Shown: positions 17,918-28,213, numbered from the stretch's first letter. The stretch: 64,000 nt of DNA from Rhizobiaceae bacterium (GCA_017644105.1 JAEPMD010000001.1:214338-278337), one strand, 5' to 3'. The notes: generated by a model not told the origin, from the letters alone. Program-made: numbers and translations.

Positions 17918-19225
17918 TTATAGTATGAATTTAGACAAATCTGTGTCCTGCGCAAGATCACCGACATGTTTTCGGACATATTCGGCATCAATTGTGACAG
18001 TTGTGCCACTCGTATCGGGTGCTGAGAACGAAATATCGTCCAAAACGCGCTCCATAACGGTTTGCAATCGGCGCGCACCAATATTTTCAACCGATGAATT
18101 CAAATGCACGGCAACATCCGCCAATTCATCAATCGCATCATCGGTGAATTCAAGCGTCACGTCTTCTGTTTTCATTAATGCCACATATTGTTTGATCAAG
18201 CTGGCTTCGGTTTCGGTCAAAATTCGGCGGAAATCATCTTTTTCCAGCGCACGCAATTCAACGCGGATTGGCAATCGACCTTGTAGTTCTGGCAGGAGAT
18301 CGGATGGTTTGGCCACATGGAATGCACCAGATGCGACAAACAAGATGTGATCTGTCTTAATTGGCCCATATTTTGTAGCAACAGTGGTACCTTCTACAAG
18401 GGGTAACAGGTCACGTTGCACGCCTTCACGAGACACCCCAACACCGGCGCCACCATCTTTTGCAGCGATTTTGTCAATCTCATCAATGAACACAATGCCG
18501 TCATTTTGCGCAGAGCGCATGGCTTCTTGTTGGATCTGTTCGTCATCCAGCAATTTATCTGATTCATCATTGATCAATTGCTCGTATGAATCTTTTACGG
18601 TGGTTTTGACCTTCTTGGTCTGACCACCCATGGCTTTGCCAAACATATCGCTTAAATTCAAAACGCCGACATTGGCGCCCGGCATGCCAGGAATTTCAAA
18701 ATTTGGCATACTAGATTGATTATCTGACAATTCGATCTCAATTTCTGTGTCGTCAATCAGTCCTTCGCGCAGTTTCTTGCGGAAGGAATCGCGTGTTTTG
18801 GGCGATGCGGTTGTGCCACATAATGCATCAAGCACACGTTCTTCGGCATTTAAATGTGCTTTGGCTTTCACTTCAGCGCGCTTTTTCTCTTTCACAATTG
18901 AGATGCCGGCTTCAACGAGATCGCGGACAATTTGTTCGACATCACGGCCAACATAGCCAACTTCAGTAAATTTTGTGGCTTCAACTTTGATAAAAGGCGC
19001 ACCAGCCAGTTTTGCTAAGCGGCGCGATATCTCGGTTTTACCCACACCAGTTGGCCCAATCATTAAAATGTTTTTTGGCATGACCTCATCGCGTAGATCA
19101 TCAGGCAATTGTTGCCGACGCCAGCGATTGCGCATGGCGATCGCAACAGCGCGTTTGGCATCTTTTTGTCCAATAATGTAGCGATCAAGTTCGGATACGG
19201 TTTCACGTGGTGAAAATGTTGTCAT
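17918..19225 (-). CDS. hslU: ATP-dependent protease ATPase subunit HslU
   Basis: AAA+ unfoldase that feeds substrates to HslV. 435 residues. Walker A is GPTGVGKTE (about residues 54-62), the pore motif GYVGRD follows, then a variable I-domain (about 110-240). Walker B is [11 protein letters not shown], and the sensor-2 region [13 protein letters not shown] and the HslV-contacting C-terminus ending FIL are intact. It follows hslV by 57 bases on the same strand and is presumably cotranscribed under heat-shock control. Confidence 0.97.
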   Translation of the reverse strand: MTTFSPRETVSELDRYIIGQKDAKRAVAIAMRNRWRRQQLPDDLRDEVMPKNILMIGPTGVGKTEISRRLAKLAGAPFIKVEATKFTEVGYVGRDVEQIVRDLVEAGISIVKEKKRAEVKAKAHLNAEERVLDALCGTTASPKTRDSFRKKLREGLIDDTEIEIELSDNQSSMPNFEIPGMPGANVGVLNLSDMFGKAMGGQTKKVKTTVKDSYEQLINDESDKLLDDEQIQQEAMRSAQNDGIVFIDEIDKIAAKDGGAGVGVSREGVQRDLLPLVEGTTVATKYGPIKTDHILFVASGAFHVAKPSDLLPELQGRLPIRVELRALEKDDFRRILTETEASLIKQYVALMKTEDVTLEFTDDAIDELADVAVHLNSSVENIGARRLQTVMERVLDDISFSAPDTSGTTVTIDAEYVRKHVGDLAQDTDLSKFIL

Positions 19226-19282
19226 TTATGTCTTATTCCATATTCTTTTGGGTAATTGCGAAAACTCAAGCGATTTAAGGGA

Positions 19283-19858
19283 CTAGTTTTCGGTCTCAAG
19301 TGTTTCCACAACGATATTCTGATTGGTGTAAACGCAGATATCGCCGGCAATTTCCATTGCCTTTTTGGCAATCTCTTCGGCTGACATATCTGTGCCCATT
19401 AAAGCACGGGCAGCTGCATAGGCGTAGTTTCCGCCTGAGCCAATGGCCATAGTGCCATGTTCTGGCTCCAAAACATCGCCATTACCGGTGATTGCGAGCG
19501 TAACATCTTTATCTGCAACCAACATCATGGCTTCCAAACGACGCAAATAACGATCGGTGCGCCAATCTTTGGCAAGTTCAACAGATGCGCGCATCAATTG
19601 ACCTGGATATTGTTCAAGCTTGGCTTCCAGGCGCTCTAAAAGCGTAAAGGCATCAGCTGTCGCGCCCGCAAAACCAGCAATCACATTGCCGCCTTTTCCG
19701 ATGCGACGTACTTTTCTTGCATTGCCCTTCATGACGGTCTGTCCAAGGCTAACCTGTCCATCACCGGCCATAACGGAAACTCCGTCTTTTTTGACCGTGA
19801 TAATTGTGGTTGCGTGCATGGGCGCATAAGGCGCCGCGGCTGGGTTTTGATCACTCAT
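19283..19858 (-). CDS. hslV: ATP-dependent protease peptidase subunit HslV
   Basis: Proteasome-like threonine peptidase. The ATG at 19858 ([18 protein letters not shown]), preceded by an AGGAA ribosome site, gives 191 residues; a longer in-frame start at 19948 is not supported. Autocleavage after HA exposes the nucleophile Thr17. The [21 protein letters not shown] and [14 protein letters not shown] blocks are conserved. The propeptide of about 16 residues is longer than in E. coli but usual for Rhizobiales. It is divergent from hisB. Confidence 0.96.
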   Translation of the reverse strand: MSDQNPAAAPYAPMHATTIITVKKDGVSVMAGDGQVSLGQTVMKGNARKVRRIGKGGNVIAGFAGATADAFTLLERLEAKLEQYPGQLMRASVELAKDWRTDRYLRRLEAMMLVADKDVTLAITGNGDVLEPEHGTMAIGSGGNYAYAAARALMGTDMSAEEIAKKAMEIAGDICVYTNQNIVVETLETEN

Positions 19859-20041
19859 AAATATTCCTAACTTCCTGCCAATCCTGAGATTTGGCCCATA
19901 AAAGCAATTCATTGATCCCATATGTAGGTGCGAAATCTCGAAAATCAAAACGTAATTTTTATAAAACCATCATCTCACTTATGGAAATTTATCCCTTGGC
20001 CTGTTATTGAGCACTTATTATTTTGTCACTTGGAGCAGCCG

Positions 20042-20650
20042 ATGGCTCAAGAATTATCAAATAGATCAGCATCCATTGAACGTAAAACCAATGAAACAGA
20101 TATTTCTGTTTCGGTAAAAATCGATGGCACAGGCGTTAATAATATCAAAACCGGTGTCGGGTTTTTTGACCATATGTTGGATCAATTATCTCGCCATTCA
20201 CTCATTGATATGGATATTCATGCCGATGGTGATTTGCATATTGATGATCACCATACAGTCGAAGATGTGGGCATCGCAATCGGGCAAGCTTTGTCGAAAG
20301 CATTGGGCGATCGCAAGGGCATTACACGCTATGCAAGTTTGGACCTTGTGATGGATGAAACGATGACAAAAGCTGGGATTGATATTTCAGGCCGCCCATT
20401 TTTGGTTTGGAATGTGGAATTTTCAGCGCCAAAAATCGGAACTTTTGACACTGAGCTTGTCCGCGAGTTTTTCCAAGCTCTTGCGCAGAACAGTGGTATG
20501 ACATTACATGTGAAGAACTACTATGGTGCCAATAATCACCATATTGCAGAAACTTGTTTTAAAGCTGTAGCACGTGTTTTGCGCACAGCATGCGAAATTG
20601 ACCCGCGGCAGGCGGATAAAATCCCGTCTACCAAGGGAACATTGGGCTAA
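20042..20650 (+). CDS. hisB: Imidazoleglycerol-phosphate dehydratase
   Basis: Dehydrates imidazole glycerol phosphate to imidazole acetol phosphate, the sixth enzyme of histidine synthesis. The ATG at 20042 has a GGAG ribosome site 9 bases upstream and gives 202 residues; open frame upstream is not coding. Duplicated metal-binding motifs HHTVEDVG and [10 protein letters not shown] are present, plus FFDHML near residue 43. This is the monofunctional form, without the phosphatase domain found in E. coli. It heads hisB-DUF2628-hisH-hisA-hisF-hisE-coaA. Confidence 0.97.
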   Translation: MAQELSNRSASIERKTNETDISVSVKIDGTGVNNIKTGVGFFDHMLDQLSRHSLIDMDIHADGDLHIDDHHTVEDVGIAIGQALSKALGDRKGITRYASLDLVMDETMTKAGIDISGRPFLVWNVEFSAPKIGTFDTELVREFFQALAQNSGMTLHVKNYYGANNHHIAETCFKAVARVLRTACEIDPRQADKIPSTKGTLG

Positions 20651-20662
20651 ACGAGGAGCCAC

Positions 20663-21112
20663 ATGAAGCCGTATTTCATACTCGGTTCAAAATCAGCAAG
20701 ACATATGAGTGAGCTTATCGCCATCGGTGATAAGTTCTCTTGGCTTGCTGCATTGTTTGCACCATTTTGGTTTCTATGGCGGGGTATGTGGATGCATGCC
20801 ATATTATCGCTCGCAGTGTTCATGCTTGTAGGTGGCATATCTGCTGGTATTGAAAATCAAATATTGCCGGCAATTGTGCAAGTCGCATTGTCACTTTGGT
20901 TTGGCTTTGAAGCGCGTTATTTTTATATCGAGCACCTGCAACGACAGGGAGCTGATGTATTAGCAGTCCATTTAGCCTATGATGAACAGATGGCGCTGGA
21001 ACTTCATAAAGACGCGCATCCATTTCCAGAACAAGACCCTCAGGATACATCCAATATCATTACTTCATACGATAAAGCCTATCATGCAGATATGATATTT
21101 GGCAGTAATTAG
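20663..21112 (+). CDS. DUF2628 domain membrane protein
   Basis: 149 residues. An N-terminal 35-residue hydrophilic stretch leads into two or three hydrophobic segments (about residues 28-60 and 70-90) with the family pattern [19 protein letters not shown] and [14 protein letters not shown]. The C-terminal 50 residues are acidic and polar. No function is known. It lies inside the his operon, 12 bases after hisB and 8 before hisH, a position conserved in Rhizobiales. Cotranscription with histidine genes is likely, but a histidine-specific role is not implied. Confidence 0.85.
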   Translation: MKPYFILGSKSARHMSELIAIGDKFSWLAALFAPFWFLWRGMWMHAILSLAVFMLVGGISAGIENQILPAIVQVALSLWFGFEARYFYIEHLQRQGADVLAVHLAYDEQMALELHKDAHPFPEQDPQDTSNIITSYDKAYHADMIFGSN

Positions 21113-21120
21113 GAAAATTC

Positions 21121-21771
21121 ATGAAAGTTGCTGTTATTGATTATGGATCGGGAAATCTCCGATCTGCCGTTAAATCATTTGAGCGTGCAGCGCGTGAAGC
21201 AGGTTTGTCCGCCGAAATAAATTTGGTTGATACACCCGAAGCTGTTCTTGCAGCTGATCGCATTGTCTTACCTGGTGTTGGCGCTTATGCCGATTGCCGC
21301 CGTGGTTTGGGCGCTGTGTCTGGCATGGTGGACGCATTACATGAAGCGGTGATTGAAAAAGCCAAACCATTTTTTGGTATTTGCGTGGGCATGCAGCTCA
21401 TGTCGACCCGTGGGCTTGAAAAAGAAACAATCGATGGATTGAATTGGGTGTCGGGTGATGTTGCTGAAATTCAGATTGATGATCCAAATCTAAAGATCCC
21501 GCAAATGGGATGGAACACGATCGATCTAACGCGAGACCATCCTTTATTTGCGGGCATCAAAACTGGTCCAGAAGGCAAACATGCATATTTTGTTCATTCA
21601 TATCACTTTGTGCCAGAAAACCCTGATGATGTGCTCACGACCGTTCAATATGGTGGCACGGTGACGGCCGTGATTGCCAAAGACAATATGATCGGCACAC
21701 AATTTCACCCAGAGAAAAGCCAGGAACTCGGCCTTTCGCTCATCACAAATTTTCTAAAATGGTCTGTGTAA
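21121..21771 (+). CDS. hisH: Imidazole glycerol phosphate synthase subunit HisH
   Basis: Glutaminase subunit that supplies ammonia to HisF. 216 residues, class I glutamine amidotransferase. DYGSGNLRS is the N-terminal signature, [10 protein letters not shown] forms the oxyanion strand, and the catalytic triad is the cysteine in [11 protein letters not shown] with the His and Glu of FHPEKSQ. HisA starts one base after its stop. Confidence 0.97.
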   Translation: MKVAVIDYGSGNLRSAVKSFERAAREAGLSAEINLVDTPEAVLAADRIVLPGVGAYADCRRGLGAVSGMVDALHEAVIEKAKPFFGICVGMQLMSTRGLEKETIDGLNWVSGDVAEIQIDDPNLKIPQMGWNTIDLTRDHPLFAGIKTGPEGKHAYFVHSYHFVPENPDDVLTTVQYGGTVTAVIAKDNMIGTQFHPEKSQELGLSLITNFLKWSV

Positions 21772-21772
21772 T

Positions 21773-22513
21773 ATGATCCTGTTTCCTGCAATTGATTTAA
21801 AAGATGGCCAGTGTGTTCGTTTAAAACTCGGCGATATGGACCAGGCGACCGTTTATAATGACAGCCCAGGTGCACAAGCCAAAGCTTTTGAAGACCAAGG
21901 CTTTAAATGGTTACATGTAGTGGACTTAAATGGGGCTTTCGCTGGTGAAAGCGTGAATGGCGCTGCGGTTGAGGAAATATTGGCATCAACCAAAAACCCT
22001 GTGCAGCTTGGAGGCGGCATTCGCAACCTTGATCATATTTCGTCTTGGCTTGAAAAAGGCTTGGCGCGTGTGATCTTGGGTACTGTCGCTGTTCGTGATC
22101 CAGATTTGGTCAAACAGGCATGTCGTGAATTTCCTGGCAAAATTGCTGTTGGCATTGATGCCAAAGGCGGCAAGGTAGCTGTTGAAGGATGGGCCGAAGC
22201 ATCTGAGCTCGGTATTGTCGAACTAGCGAAAGAGTTTGAAGGCGCTGGTGTTTCAGCCATCATCTATACAGATATTGATCGCGATGGTGTGCTTAAAGGC
22301 ATTAATTGGGATTCAACGCTTAACTTGGCGCAATCCGTATCCATCCCCGTGATTGCATCAGGCGGTCTTGCGTCGATGGACGATATTCAAATGATGGCGA
22401 GCGACAAAGCGCAAATCTTGGAAGGCGCTATTTCAGGACGTGCGCTCTATGATGGTCGCATTGACCCCGATGAGGCGCTTAACGTGTTGCGCAACGCAAA
22501 GAACAAAGGATAA
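21773..22513 (+). CDS. hisA: Phosphoribosylformimino-AICAR ribotide isomerase
   Basis: Isomerises ProFAR to PRFAR, the fourth step of histidine synthesis. 246 residues, TIM barrel. The general base is Asp8 in FPAIDLKDG and the general acid is the aspartate in VGIDAKGG. The phosphate-binding loops GGGIRN and ASGGLAS are in place, showing the half-barrel duplication. It is packed between hisH and hisF with 1- and 3-base gaps. Confidence 0.97.
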   Translation: MILFPAIDLKDGQCVRLKLGDMDQATVYNDSPGAQAKAFEDQGFKWLHVVDLNGAFAGESVNGAAVEEILASTKNPVQLGGGIRNLDHISSWLEKGLARVILGTVAVRDPDLVKQACREFPGKIAVGIDAKGGKVAVEGWAEASELGIVELAKEFEGAGVSAIIYTDIDRDGVLKGINWDSTLNLAQSVSIPVIASGGLASMDDIQMMASDKAQILEGAISGRALYDGRIDPDEALNVLRNAKNKG

Positions 22514-22516
22514 AGC

Positions 22517-23290
22517 ATGCTGAAATCCCGTGTTATTCCGTGTTTGGATGTGAAAGACGGCCGCGTCGTAAAGGGCGTAAACTTTGTCGATCTTGTCGAT
22601 GCTGGTGATCCGGTGGAAGCCGCAAAGGCCTATGATGCTGCAGGTGCTGATGAATTATGCTTTCTGGATATCACTGCATCATCCGGCAATCGCGAGACGA
22701 TTTTCGATGTTGTTGCACAAACAGCTGAGCATTGTTTCATGCCACTGACGGTGGGCGGTGGTGTGCGTGAAGTTAAAGATATCCGTAAACTGCTTTTATC
22801 TGGCGCTGACAAGGTGTCCATTAATACAGCTGCTGTGAATAATCCTGATTTTGTTGGTGAAGCTGCGGATAAATTTGGCAATCAATGTATTGTGGTCTCA
22901 ATTGATGCGAAAAAGACATCTAAACCTGGTGAAGAGAACCGTTGGGAGATTTTTACCCATGGTGGCCGAAATGAAACAGGCATCAACGCGATTGAATTCG
23001 CCATTCGCATGACAGAACTGGGTGCAGGAGAGCTGCTTGTTACGTCTATGGATCGCGATGGATCCAAAATAGGCTATGATATTGAATTAACGCGCGCAAT
23101 TGCTGACGCAACATCTGTTCCGGTCATTGCGTCTGGCGGCGTTGGTAATCTTGATCATATGGTCGAGGGCATCCGAGATGGGCATGCGACGGCAGTGCTC
23201 GCAGCTTCCATATTCCATTTTGGCACCTATACAATTGGTGAAGCTAAGCAATATATGGCCGATGCTGGCCTTGCCATGCGACTTGATTAA
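22517..23290 (+). CDS. hisF: Imidazole glycerol phosphate synthase subunit HisF
   Basis: Cyclase subunit that with HisH converts PRFAR and ammonia to imidazole glycerol phosphate and AICAR. 257 residues, TIM barrel homologous to HisA. The catalytic aspartates are Asp11 ([14 protein letters not shown]) and the one in VSIDAKK. Phosphate loops GGGVRE and ASGGVGN are present. It is followed by an 83-base gap before hisE, the largest in the cluster. Confidence 0.97.
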   Translation: MLKSRVIPCLDVKDGRVVKGVNFVDLVDAGDPVEAAKAYDAAGADELCFLDITASSGNRETIFDVVAQTAEHCFMPLTVGGGVREVKDIRKLLLSGADKVSINTAAVNNPDFVGEAADKFGNQCIVVSIDAKKTSKPGEENRWEIFTHGGRNETGINAIEFAIRMTELGAGELLVTSMDRDGSKIGYDIELTRAIADATSVPVIASGGVGNLDHMVEGIRDGHATAVLAASIFHFGTYTIGEAKQYMADAGLAMRLD

Positions 23291-23373
23291 CAGAAGATAA
23301 TCCTCACTTTGCAGCTGACTTGACCGAAGGGGCGCAGGCTGCTTAAAGGTATGAAACGAGGGGAAGATCGATC

Positions 23374-23697
23374 ATGAGTGAATTTGATCTCAAAGATCTT
23401 GAAAAAATAGTCGCAATGCGCGCAAACGCATCGCCGGAGGAGTCCTGGACAGCAAAGCTTGTATCCAAAGGTCAGGAAAAAGCTGCAAAAAAGCTGGGTG
23501 AAGAAGCCGTTGAAGCTGTGATTGCCGCTGTGAGCAATGATCGCGGCGAGCTCATCAAAGAATCTGCCGATGTTTTGTTCCATCTTTTGGTCGTTTTGAA
23601 GATCGCTGACATCCCGCTCGACGAAGTTATGGCGGAACTTGAAAGCCGAACATCGCAATCTGGCATATCTGAAAAAGCCTCAAGACCGAGTGGATAA
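23374..23697 (+). CDS. hisE: Phosphoribosyl-ATP pyrophosphatase
   Basis: Hydrolyses phosphoribosyl-ATP to phosphoribosyl-AMP, the second step of histidine synthesis. 107 residues, the stand-alone form not fused to HisI. The all-alpha fold shows [24 protein letters not shown] with the metal-binding Glu residues, then [11 protein letters not shown]. It has a strong GAGGGG ribosome site and lies 6 bases before coaA. Confidence 0.96.
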   Translation: MSEFDLKDLEKIVAMRANASPEESWTAKLVSKGQEKAAKKLGEEAVEAVIAAVSNDRGELIKESADVLFHLLVVLKIADIPLDEVMAELESRTSQSGISEKASRPSG

Positions 23698-23703
23698 ACG
23701 CCA

Positions 23704-24702
23704 TTGGATAATATTAATCGCATGATAAATGAAGATCCCCATGGTCAAGATCACATTGGCCGAGAGAAATATTCTCCTTTTCGTGCGTTTAGCGCCGAAA
23801 GATGGTCTGAGTTTCGTGCAAATACGCCACTCACATTGTCAGAAGATGATGTGAAACGGCTTCGATCTTTGAATGATCCAGTGGATCTAAATGAAATCGA
23901 GCGTATTTATTTGTCTTTGTCGCGTATGCTGTCTGCGCATGTTGAAATGTCGCAAGGCTTGTTTGCTCAGCGCCGGCATTTTCTCAATCTGGAACGCGCA
24001 ACGCAAAGCCCGTTTATTATCGGGATTGCGGGTTCTGTTGCCGTGGGAAAATCCACAACTGCCCGTGTTTTGAAAGAACTTCTAAGCCGCTGGCCATCTC
24101 ACCCAAAGGTGGATCTGGTTACAACGGACGGTTTTTTGCATCCCAATGCCTATTTGAATGAGCATGGGATTATGGATCGTAAAGGCTTCCCAGATAGCTA
24201 TGATATTGGTGCAGTATTGCGCTTTTTATCGGATATTAAATCGGGTAAAAAGCGTGTAGATGCGCCTTTATATTCGCATATGATTTATGATGTTTTGCCG
24301 GGTAAGTATCAAACTATTGAAAAGCCAGATATTCTAATTTTTGAAGGCATTAATGTGCTTCAGGTTAGAGATTTGCCGGCTCATGGGCGCATGGTGCCGT
24401 TCGTCTCTGATTTCTTCGATTTCTCAATCTATATTGATGCAGACGAGGAAAAGATTGAGCAATGGTATATTGAACGATTTATGCGTCTACGCGAAACAGC
24501 ATTTAAAAGCCCGGAATCCTTCTTCCATCGTTATTCTGAAATCTCAGAAGACGAAGCCCTAAGCATCGCCAAGGGGCTTTGGCAGAACATCAATATGAAG
24601 AACCTCTATGAGAATATCCTGCCAACGCGTCCGCGGGCCGATCTCATTTTGCGAAAAGGTGATAACCATCTCGTTGAAGAGGTTCTATTGCGCCGATTGT
24701 AG
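23704..24702 (+). CDS. coaA: Pantothenate kinase, type I
   Basis: First step of CoA synthesis: phosphorylates pantothenate; enzymes of this type are usually feedback-inhibited by CoA. About 332 residues. The start is uncertain: TTG at 23704, with GTGGA upstream, or ATG at 23722. [12 protein letters not shown] is the N-terminal signature, the P-loop is [12 protein letters not shown], and [16 protein letters not shown] and [12 protein letters not shown] follow. Together with coaE at 11421 both ends of the CoA pathway lie in the window. Confidence 0.95.
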   Translation: MDNINRMINEDPHGQDHIGREKYSPFRAFSAERWSEFRANTPLTLSEDDVKRLRSLNDPVDLNEIERIYLSLSRMLSAHVEMSQGLFAQRRHFLNLERATQSPFIIGIAGSVAVGKSTTARVLKELLSRWPSHPKVDLVTTDGFLHPNAYLNEHGIMDRKGFPDSYDIGAVLRFLSDIKSGKKRVDAPLYSHMIYDVLPGKYQTIEKPDILIFEGINVLQVRDLPAHGRMVPFVSDFFDFSIYIDADEEKIEQWYIERFMRLRETAFKSPESFFHRYSEISEDEALSIAKGLWQNINMKNLYENILPTRPRADLILRKGDNHLVEEVLLRRL

Positions 24703-24715
24703 TGTTGACAATAGG

Positions 24716-24745
24716 AGATAATCGAAATATCGCGGTTATCTTTTA
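24716..24745 (+). terminator. Weak terminator after coaA
   Basis: AGATAA pairs with TTATCT (24716-24721 and 24736-24741) with an additional CG/CG pair inside, followed by TTTTAA. The stem is short and AT-rich, so efficiency is doubtful. Confidence 0.45.
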
Positions 24746-24876
24746 ACCCAAATCCCCCAGATACTCCTTGCGCATGATGGATTAATCTTAACTTAGGACA
24801 ATTGTGTTATCCGTTTGACAATAAACTTTTTGGTGTAGCCAAGATAGTAAGTGACAAACTATTAAAGAGTAAATGC

Positions 24877-25974
24877 ATGTCAACTGCACAAAATACAATT
24901 GGTCCGGTGTTAAGCACAAGAAGGCATAATCGCTATCTTGCAAACTTGATGAGTTATTTAAAACATGGCGCATTTATTGTGGCTCCATTTTACGTAGTTT
25001 TGATTGCCTATATCTTTCTCACAAGTTGCTATCTTATCTATGTCGATCGGATATCTATTGTTAGAATTGATCTTTATTTTCAAAATTTATTTCCCCTACT
25101 TGTAACTTTTCCCTTCGTATTTTTAATTGGTGGGATTGCTGGCGCGATGCGTCGCGGGAAACGGCGCCGCTCTTATGCGGTTAAGACACTCTTTAATTCG
25201 CGTTATGTCGCTAATTTTTTGATCGGAACTTCAGTTGTATTTCTGTTGACGGTCTTTATGGGAATGTTCACGGCCGTAAAATTCACGTTTGGTGACATCC
25301 ACGGTTTTAAACATGACATTTGGCAAGCGGATTTAGACAAGTTGTTGTTTTTTGGCCATGATCCGTGGCAGATTTTGTTCGCACCCATTCATTCGATTTC
25401 CCTGCAACAGATTGTTGAAATAAACTATAATATGTTTTGGCATCTCCAAGTGTTTGGAATTATCGCTTTTGTTGCGTTCTCCGACTTTAAAACTGAAAGA
25501 CGGGTCCGATACTTAGTTTGTACTTTATTGGTCTGGGCGATTGTTGGTTCAGTTTTAGCTGGTTTGTTTATATCTGCTGGCCCTGCTTATTATGGTTTGG
25601 TCACTGGTGATACGCTAAGGTTTGGTGAGCAATTGGCAATGTTGGCAGAATATAAAGAGAGCACTGCTGTTGTATATCAATCTTATCTATGGGATTCATA
25701 CTCAAGTACGGTAACCAGTTTTGGCACAGGCATATCCGCTTTTCCCAGCATTCATGTTTCCATTGTGGTTTTGAATATGTTCTTCGCGTTTGAAATCAAC
25801 AAGAAGCTTGGTATTGTTGCGCTATTATATGCCCTCTTTATACTATATAGTTCGGTTTATTTAGCGTGGCATTATGCGATTGATGGAATTTTTGGTGGTA
25901 TGGTCGTTGCGGTTATTTACTACGTGGCTCGACGCGTCATGGTTGACAAAATAATTCCATTTAAATTGAGCTAG
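24877..25974 (+). CDS. PAP2_3 (Aur1/Ipt1-like) integral membrane protein
   Basis: 365 residues with about eight hydrophobic segments. The ATG at 24877 follows an AAAGAG ribosome site; the in-frame TTG at 24802 is unlikely. The C-terminal half has the phosphatase-like motifs FPSIHVS (His293) and WHYAIDG (His332, Asp336). This matches the inositol-phosphotransferase branch of the PAP2 superfamily better than lipid phosphatases, since the Arg of the usual SRxxxxxH motif is absent. Such proteins move phospho-headgroups onto lipids or hydrolyse phospholipids; the substrate here is unknown. It has its own upstream gap and overlaps alkB by four bases tail to tail. Its placement between otherwise conserved neighbours suggests an accessory gene. 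Confidence 0.75.
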   Translation: MSTAQNTIGPVLSTRRHNRYLANLMSYLKHGAFIVAPFYVVLIAYIFLTSCYLIYVDRISIVRIDLYFQNLFPLLVTFPFVFLIGGIAGAMRRGKRRRSYAVKTLFNSRYVANFLIGTSVVFLLTVFMGMFTAVKFTFGDIHGFKHDIWQADLDKLLFFGHDPWQILFAPIHSISLQQIVEINYNMFWHLQVFGIIAFVAFSDFKTERRVRYLVCTLLVWAIVGSVLAGLFISAGPAYYGLVTGDTLRFGEQLAMLAEYKESTAVVYQSYLWDSYSSTVTSFGTGISAFPSIHVSIVVLNMFFAFEINKKLGIVALLYALFILYSSVYLAWHYAIDGIFGGMVVAVIYYVARRVMVDKIIPFKLS

Positions 25975-26588
25975 GTGACTTCGCTGACCCGCCTAAACGT
26001 TAGATTTATTCGGCCGCCGTTTTTTAAAAGCGGCGACGTATCTGGATAGATTTTATCAACACCATGATAACACAGACGAGATTCGCCTGATAAAACAACT
26101 ATATCACCAGAATTGAGTTTAAAACTCTTGGTTTGGCCACCGCGTGTTGTCTGTCCCACGCGAAAGAGACAAGTATCACCCAGTGATAGTGAGACAACTG
26201 GCGCTTCAAATGTCGATTCATCTTTATCTTGATGCAAACCCATTCGCGCTGTCTGGTCATAAAAATTGATCAGGCAAGCTTCAGGTTGGTAATCAGTTCC
26301 GGACGTTTCGTTCCAGATGCTTAGCAGTTCCTGTGGAATTGTTGGCCAAGGTAGATTGGTCGTCGGATGCGTATCTTGATAGCGGTAGCCACCTTCTTTG
26401 TCAGAGACCCAACCGAGTGTTCCGCAATTGGTCATGCGTACCGAAAATGGTTTTCCATTATTTGGCATGACAGGCCTATATAAAGGCGCTTCTTCAACAA
26501 TTGTGCGGATGATGTCTACTAGCGCTTTTTGCGCAGTGAAATCGAGAAAATTTGGAATATGTCGTAAGCCCTTGGGGAGCACCTGCAT
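25971..26588 (-). CDS. alkB: DNA oxidative demethylase AlkB
   Basis: Fe(II)/2-oxoglutarate dioxygenase that repairs 1-methyladenine and 3-methylcytosine. 205 residues. The iron ligands are His119 and Asp121 (LHQDKDE) and His175 (LCYHGVDK). The 2-oxoglutarate-binding arginines are R193 and R199 (GRINLTFRR). NFYDQTARMG and LGDTCLFRVG are family blocks. It ends four bases inside the PAP2_3 gene on the opposite strand. No ada-like regulator is adjacent. Confidence 0.96.
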   Translation of the reverse strand: MQVLPKGLRHIPNFLDFTAQKALVDIIRTIVEEAPLYRPVMPNNGKPFSVRMTNCGTLGWVSDKEGGYRYQDTHPTTNLPWPTIPQELLSIWNETSGTDYQPEACLINFYDQTARMGLHQDKDESTFEAPVVSLSLGDTCLFRVGQTTRGGQTKSFKLNSGDIVVLSGESRLCYHGVDKIYPDTSPLLKNGGRINLTFRRVSEVT

Positions 26589-26616
26589 GAATTTATCTCC
26601 CCAAGAGCAATTTTAA

Positions 26617-27066
26617 TTAATCAAGCGGTGGAATACGAAGAACTTGACCAGGGTAGATCAGATCAGGGTCTTTTAGCATTGGCTTATTGGCTTCAAAAAT
26701 AACGGTATATTTGCCGCCTTTCCCTTTACCATAAGCTGCTTCCGCTACTTTCCAAAGGTTGTCACCTTTTTGAACAGTGTGAAATGTTGGTTCCGCTGCT
26801 GCAGTCTCCGCAACTTTTAATTCTGTGGCCTCTACTTTTGAAATGCCAAGTGTGTTGCCAACAGCTAGAATAGCTTTTTCAAACACAGATTGGTCTTCCA
26901 CGGTACCTTCGAGAACGATCGTGTCACCTTTGACGGCAACTTTCACATCATCAGTACCGAGTTTATGCGAAGCAAGTTCTTCTGTTACAGCTTCCTCAGT
27001 AGGTTCTTCATCATCACCAATACCGAGTTTTTTCCCTGCGGATTTAATAAAATCAAAAAAGCTCAT
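26617..27066 (-). CDS. BON-LysM protein (Kbp/YgaU type)
   Basis: 149 residues, the same length as E. coli Kbp (YgaU), a cytosolic potassium-binding protein. The ATG at 27066 has a GGGAG ribosome site; an upstream in-frame start at 27099 is unlikely. A BON domain spans about residues 22-85 (VKVAVKGDTIVLEGTVED), and a LysM domain spans about 95-147 (HTVQKGDNLWKVAEAAYG to YPGQVLRIPPLD). There is no signal peptide, so despite LysM it is probably cytosolic. Potassium binding is inferred from the family. Confidence 0.9.
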   Translation of the reverse strand: MSFFDFIKSAGKKLGIGDDEEPTEEAVTEELASHKLGTDDVKVAVKGDTIVLEGTVEDQSVFEKAILAVGNTLGISKVEATELKVAETAAAEPTFHTVQKGDNLWKVAEAAYGKGKGGKYTVIFEANKPMLKDPDLIYPGQVLRIPPLD

Positions 27067-27171
27067 TCTATGCTCCCAAATTGAGTTTCTTGCCAACAAA
27101 ACCGTTGGTTGGTTGAGATATAGGAATTTTAAGACAATTTGACAAAGGTTTTCATCAAATTAGATAGAATA

Positions 27172-27606
27172 TTAATCGTCAGTTATGCGCCCACGCATTT
27201 TTTTAATGCCGGATCGATTGGCTTTGGCTTTTAATCTGCGCTCGATGGACCCGCGTGTTGGTTTTGTTTTACGTCGGGGTGGTGGCGGTGGCTTGCATGC
27301 TTCTTGCAATAGTTCGGAAAGGCGTTTTCGCGCATCCTCGCGATTCCGTTCTTGGGAGCGATGCTTACTTGCCTCTAACACGATCACACCCTCCTTGTTG
27401 ATGCGTCGTCCGGCGACCTTTTTTGCCCGCGCTTTTATATGCGGTGGCACTGACGGTGAGTTTAATAGATCAAACCTTAGTTGCACACTTGTTGCGACCT
27501 TGTTGACATTTTGGCCGCCCGGGCCCGCTGAATGGACGAACTGTTCGATAAGTTCCCAGGGCTCGATCATGATTTTGTCATTGATGTAAAGCCGTTTATC
27601 GACCAA
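27172..27606 (-). CDS. arfB: Alternative ribosome-rescue factor ArfB
   Basis: Peptidyl-tRNA hydrolase that frees ribosomes stalled on mRNAs without stop codons. 144 residues. It starts at TTG (27604-27606) six bases after GGAAG. The catalytic GGQ lies at residues 30-32 (HSAGPGGQNVNK). The C-terminal tail is very basic (Lys/Arg run after residue 110), as needed to enter the empty mRNA channel. It lacks the codon-recognition domain of RF1 and RF2. Confidence 0.95.
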   Translation of the reverse strand: MVDKRLYINDKIMIEPWELIEQFVHSAGPGGQNVNKVATSVQLRFDLLNSPSVPPHIKARAKKVAGRRINKEGVIVLEASKHRSQERNREDARKRLSELLQEACKPPPPPRRKTKPTRGSIERRLKAKANRSGIKKMRGRITDD

Positions 27607-27753
27607 TTCAAACTTCCTTTATGTGCAGACCACGTCATGCATTAATACTTTTTTCATAAAAGTTAACAAAGTATTAAGAAATCGTAAATTTCATAAGTTT
27701 CGCGCAAGTCCCGGCATATTAAACAAAGCCAAATATATTTAAGGAGCTAAGTT

Positions 27754-28128
27754 ATGCCTGGTTCAAAAGTATTACTCATTGATGATAATATCCAACAACA
27801 CGAATTGTTTAATTGTTACGCTGCATCCGCTGAAAAAATCGAATTAAAGTCAGCCGTTGATATCGATCAGGGCATGGTGTCCATGATGGATAAGCAGCCC
27901 GATGTAATTTTATTGGATAATCATCTGGAATTTGATGAAACCTACAAAGACAGCGTGCCGCGGCTGCGAGCTTTTGGTTACACAGGGCCGATTGTTGTGA
28001 TTTCATCAGATATCAGCAATTTATCTCAAGACGAACTTGAAGATTATTCTGTTACAAATTGTGCTGGTAAACTCGATTTTGATCGGAACAATTTTGAAAA
28101 TAAAATTTATGAGCTCATGGCTGCGTAA
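27754..28128 (+). CDS. Stand-alone receiver-domain response regulator
   Basis: 124 residues, a single CheY-like receiver with no output domain. The acidic pair is D10-D11, the phosphoacceptor is Asp55 (VILLDNHLE), the switch residue is Ser84/85 (VVISSD), and the conserved lysine is Lys106 (CAGKLDF). A good AAGGAG ribosome site precedes the ATG. It has its own strong terminator shared with pckA. The cognate kinase is not evident; no histidine kinase is adjacent, and ChvG lies 3 kb away with its own ChvI. Possible roles are phosphorelay intermediate or flagellar/stress signalling; I cannot choose. Confidence 0.88.
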   Translation: MPGSKVLLIDDNIQQHELFNCYAASAEKIELKSAVDIDQGMVSMMDKQPDVILLDNHLEFDETYKDSVPRLRAFGYTGPIVVISSDISNLSQDELEDYSVTNCAGKLDFDRNNFENKIYELMAA

Positions 28129-28151
28129 ACTTAGCAAGCAATAGCTAAAAC

Positions 28152-28186
28152 AAAACCCGCTAGAGGGATGGATCTAGCGGGTTTTT
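28152..28186. terminator. Bidirectional terminator between receiver gene and pckA
   Basis: CCCGCTAGA (28156-28164) pairs perfectly with TCTAGCGGG (28173-28181), 8-base loop, with TTTTT after it on the plus strand and AAAA before it, giving UUUU on the minus strand. It serves both convergent genes. Confidence 0.92.
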
Positions 28187-28213
28187 CGTTAACTGGAGGA
28201 AAATTAACGTCAC

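Noticed and set aside
19199..19214. parS-like TTTCACGTGG near the hslU start
   Set aside because: Only one half-site is intact (about 11 of 16 matches); the right half diverges, and it lies in coding sequence.
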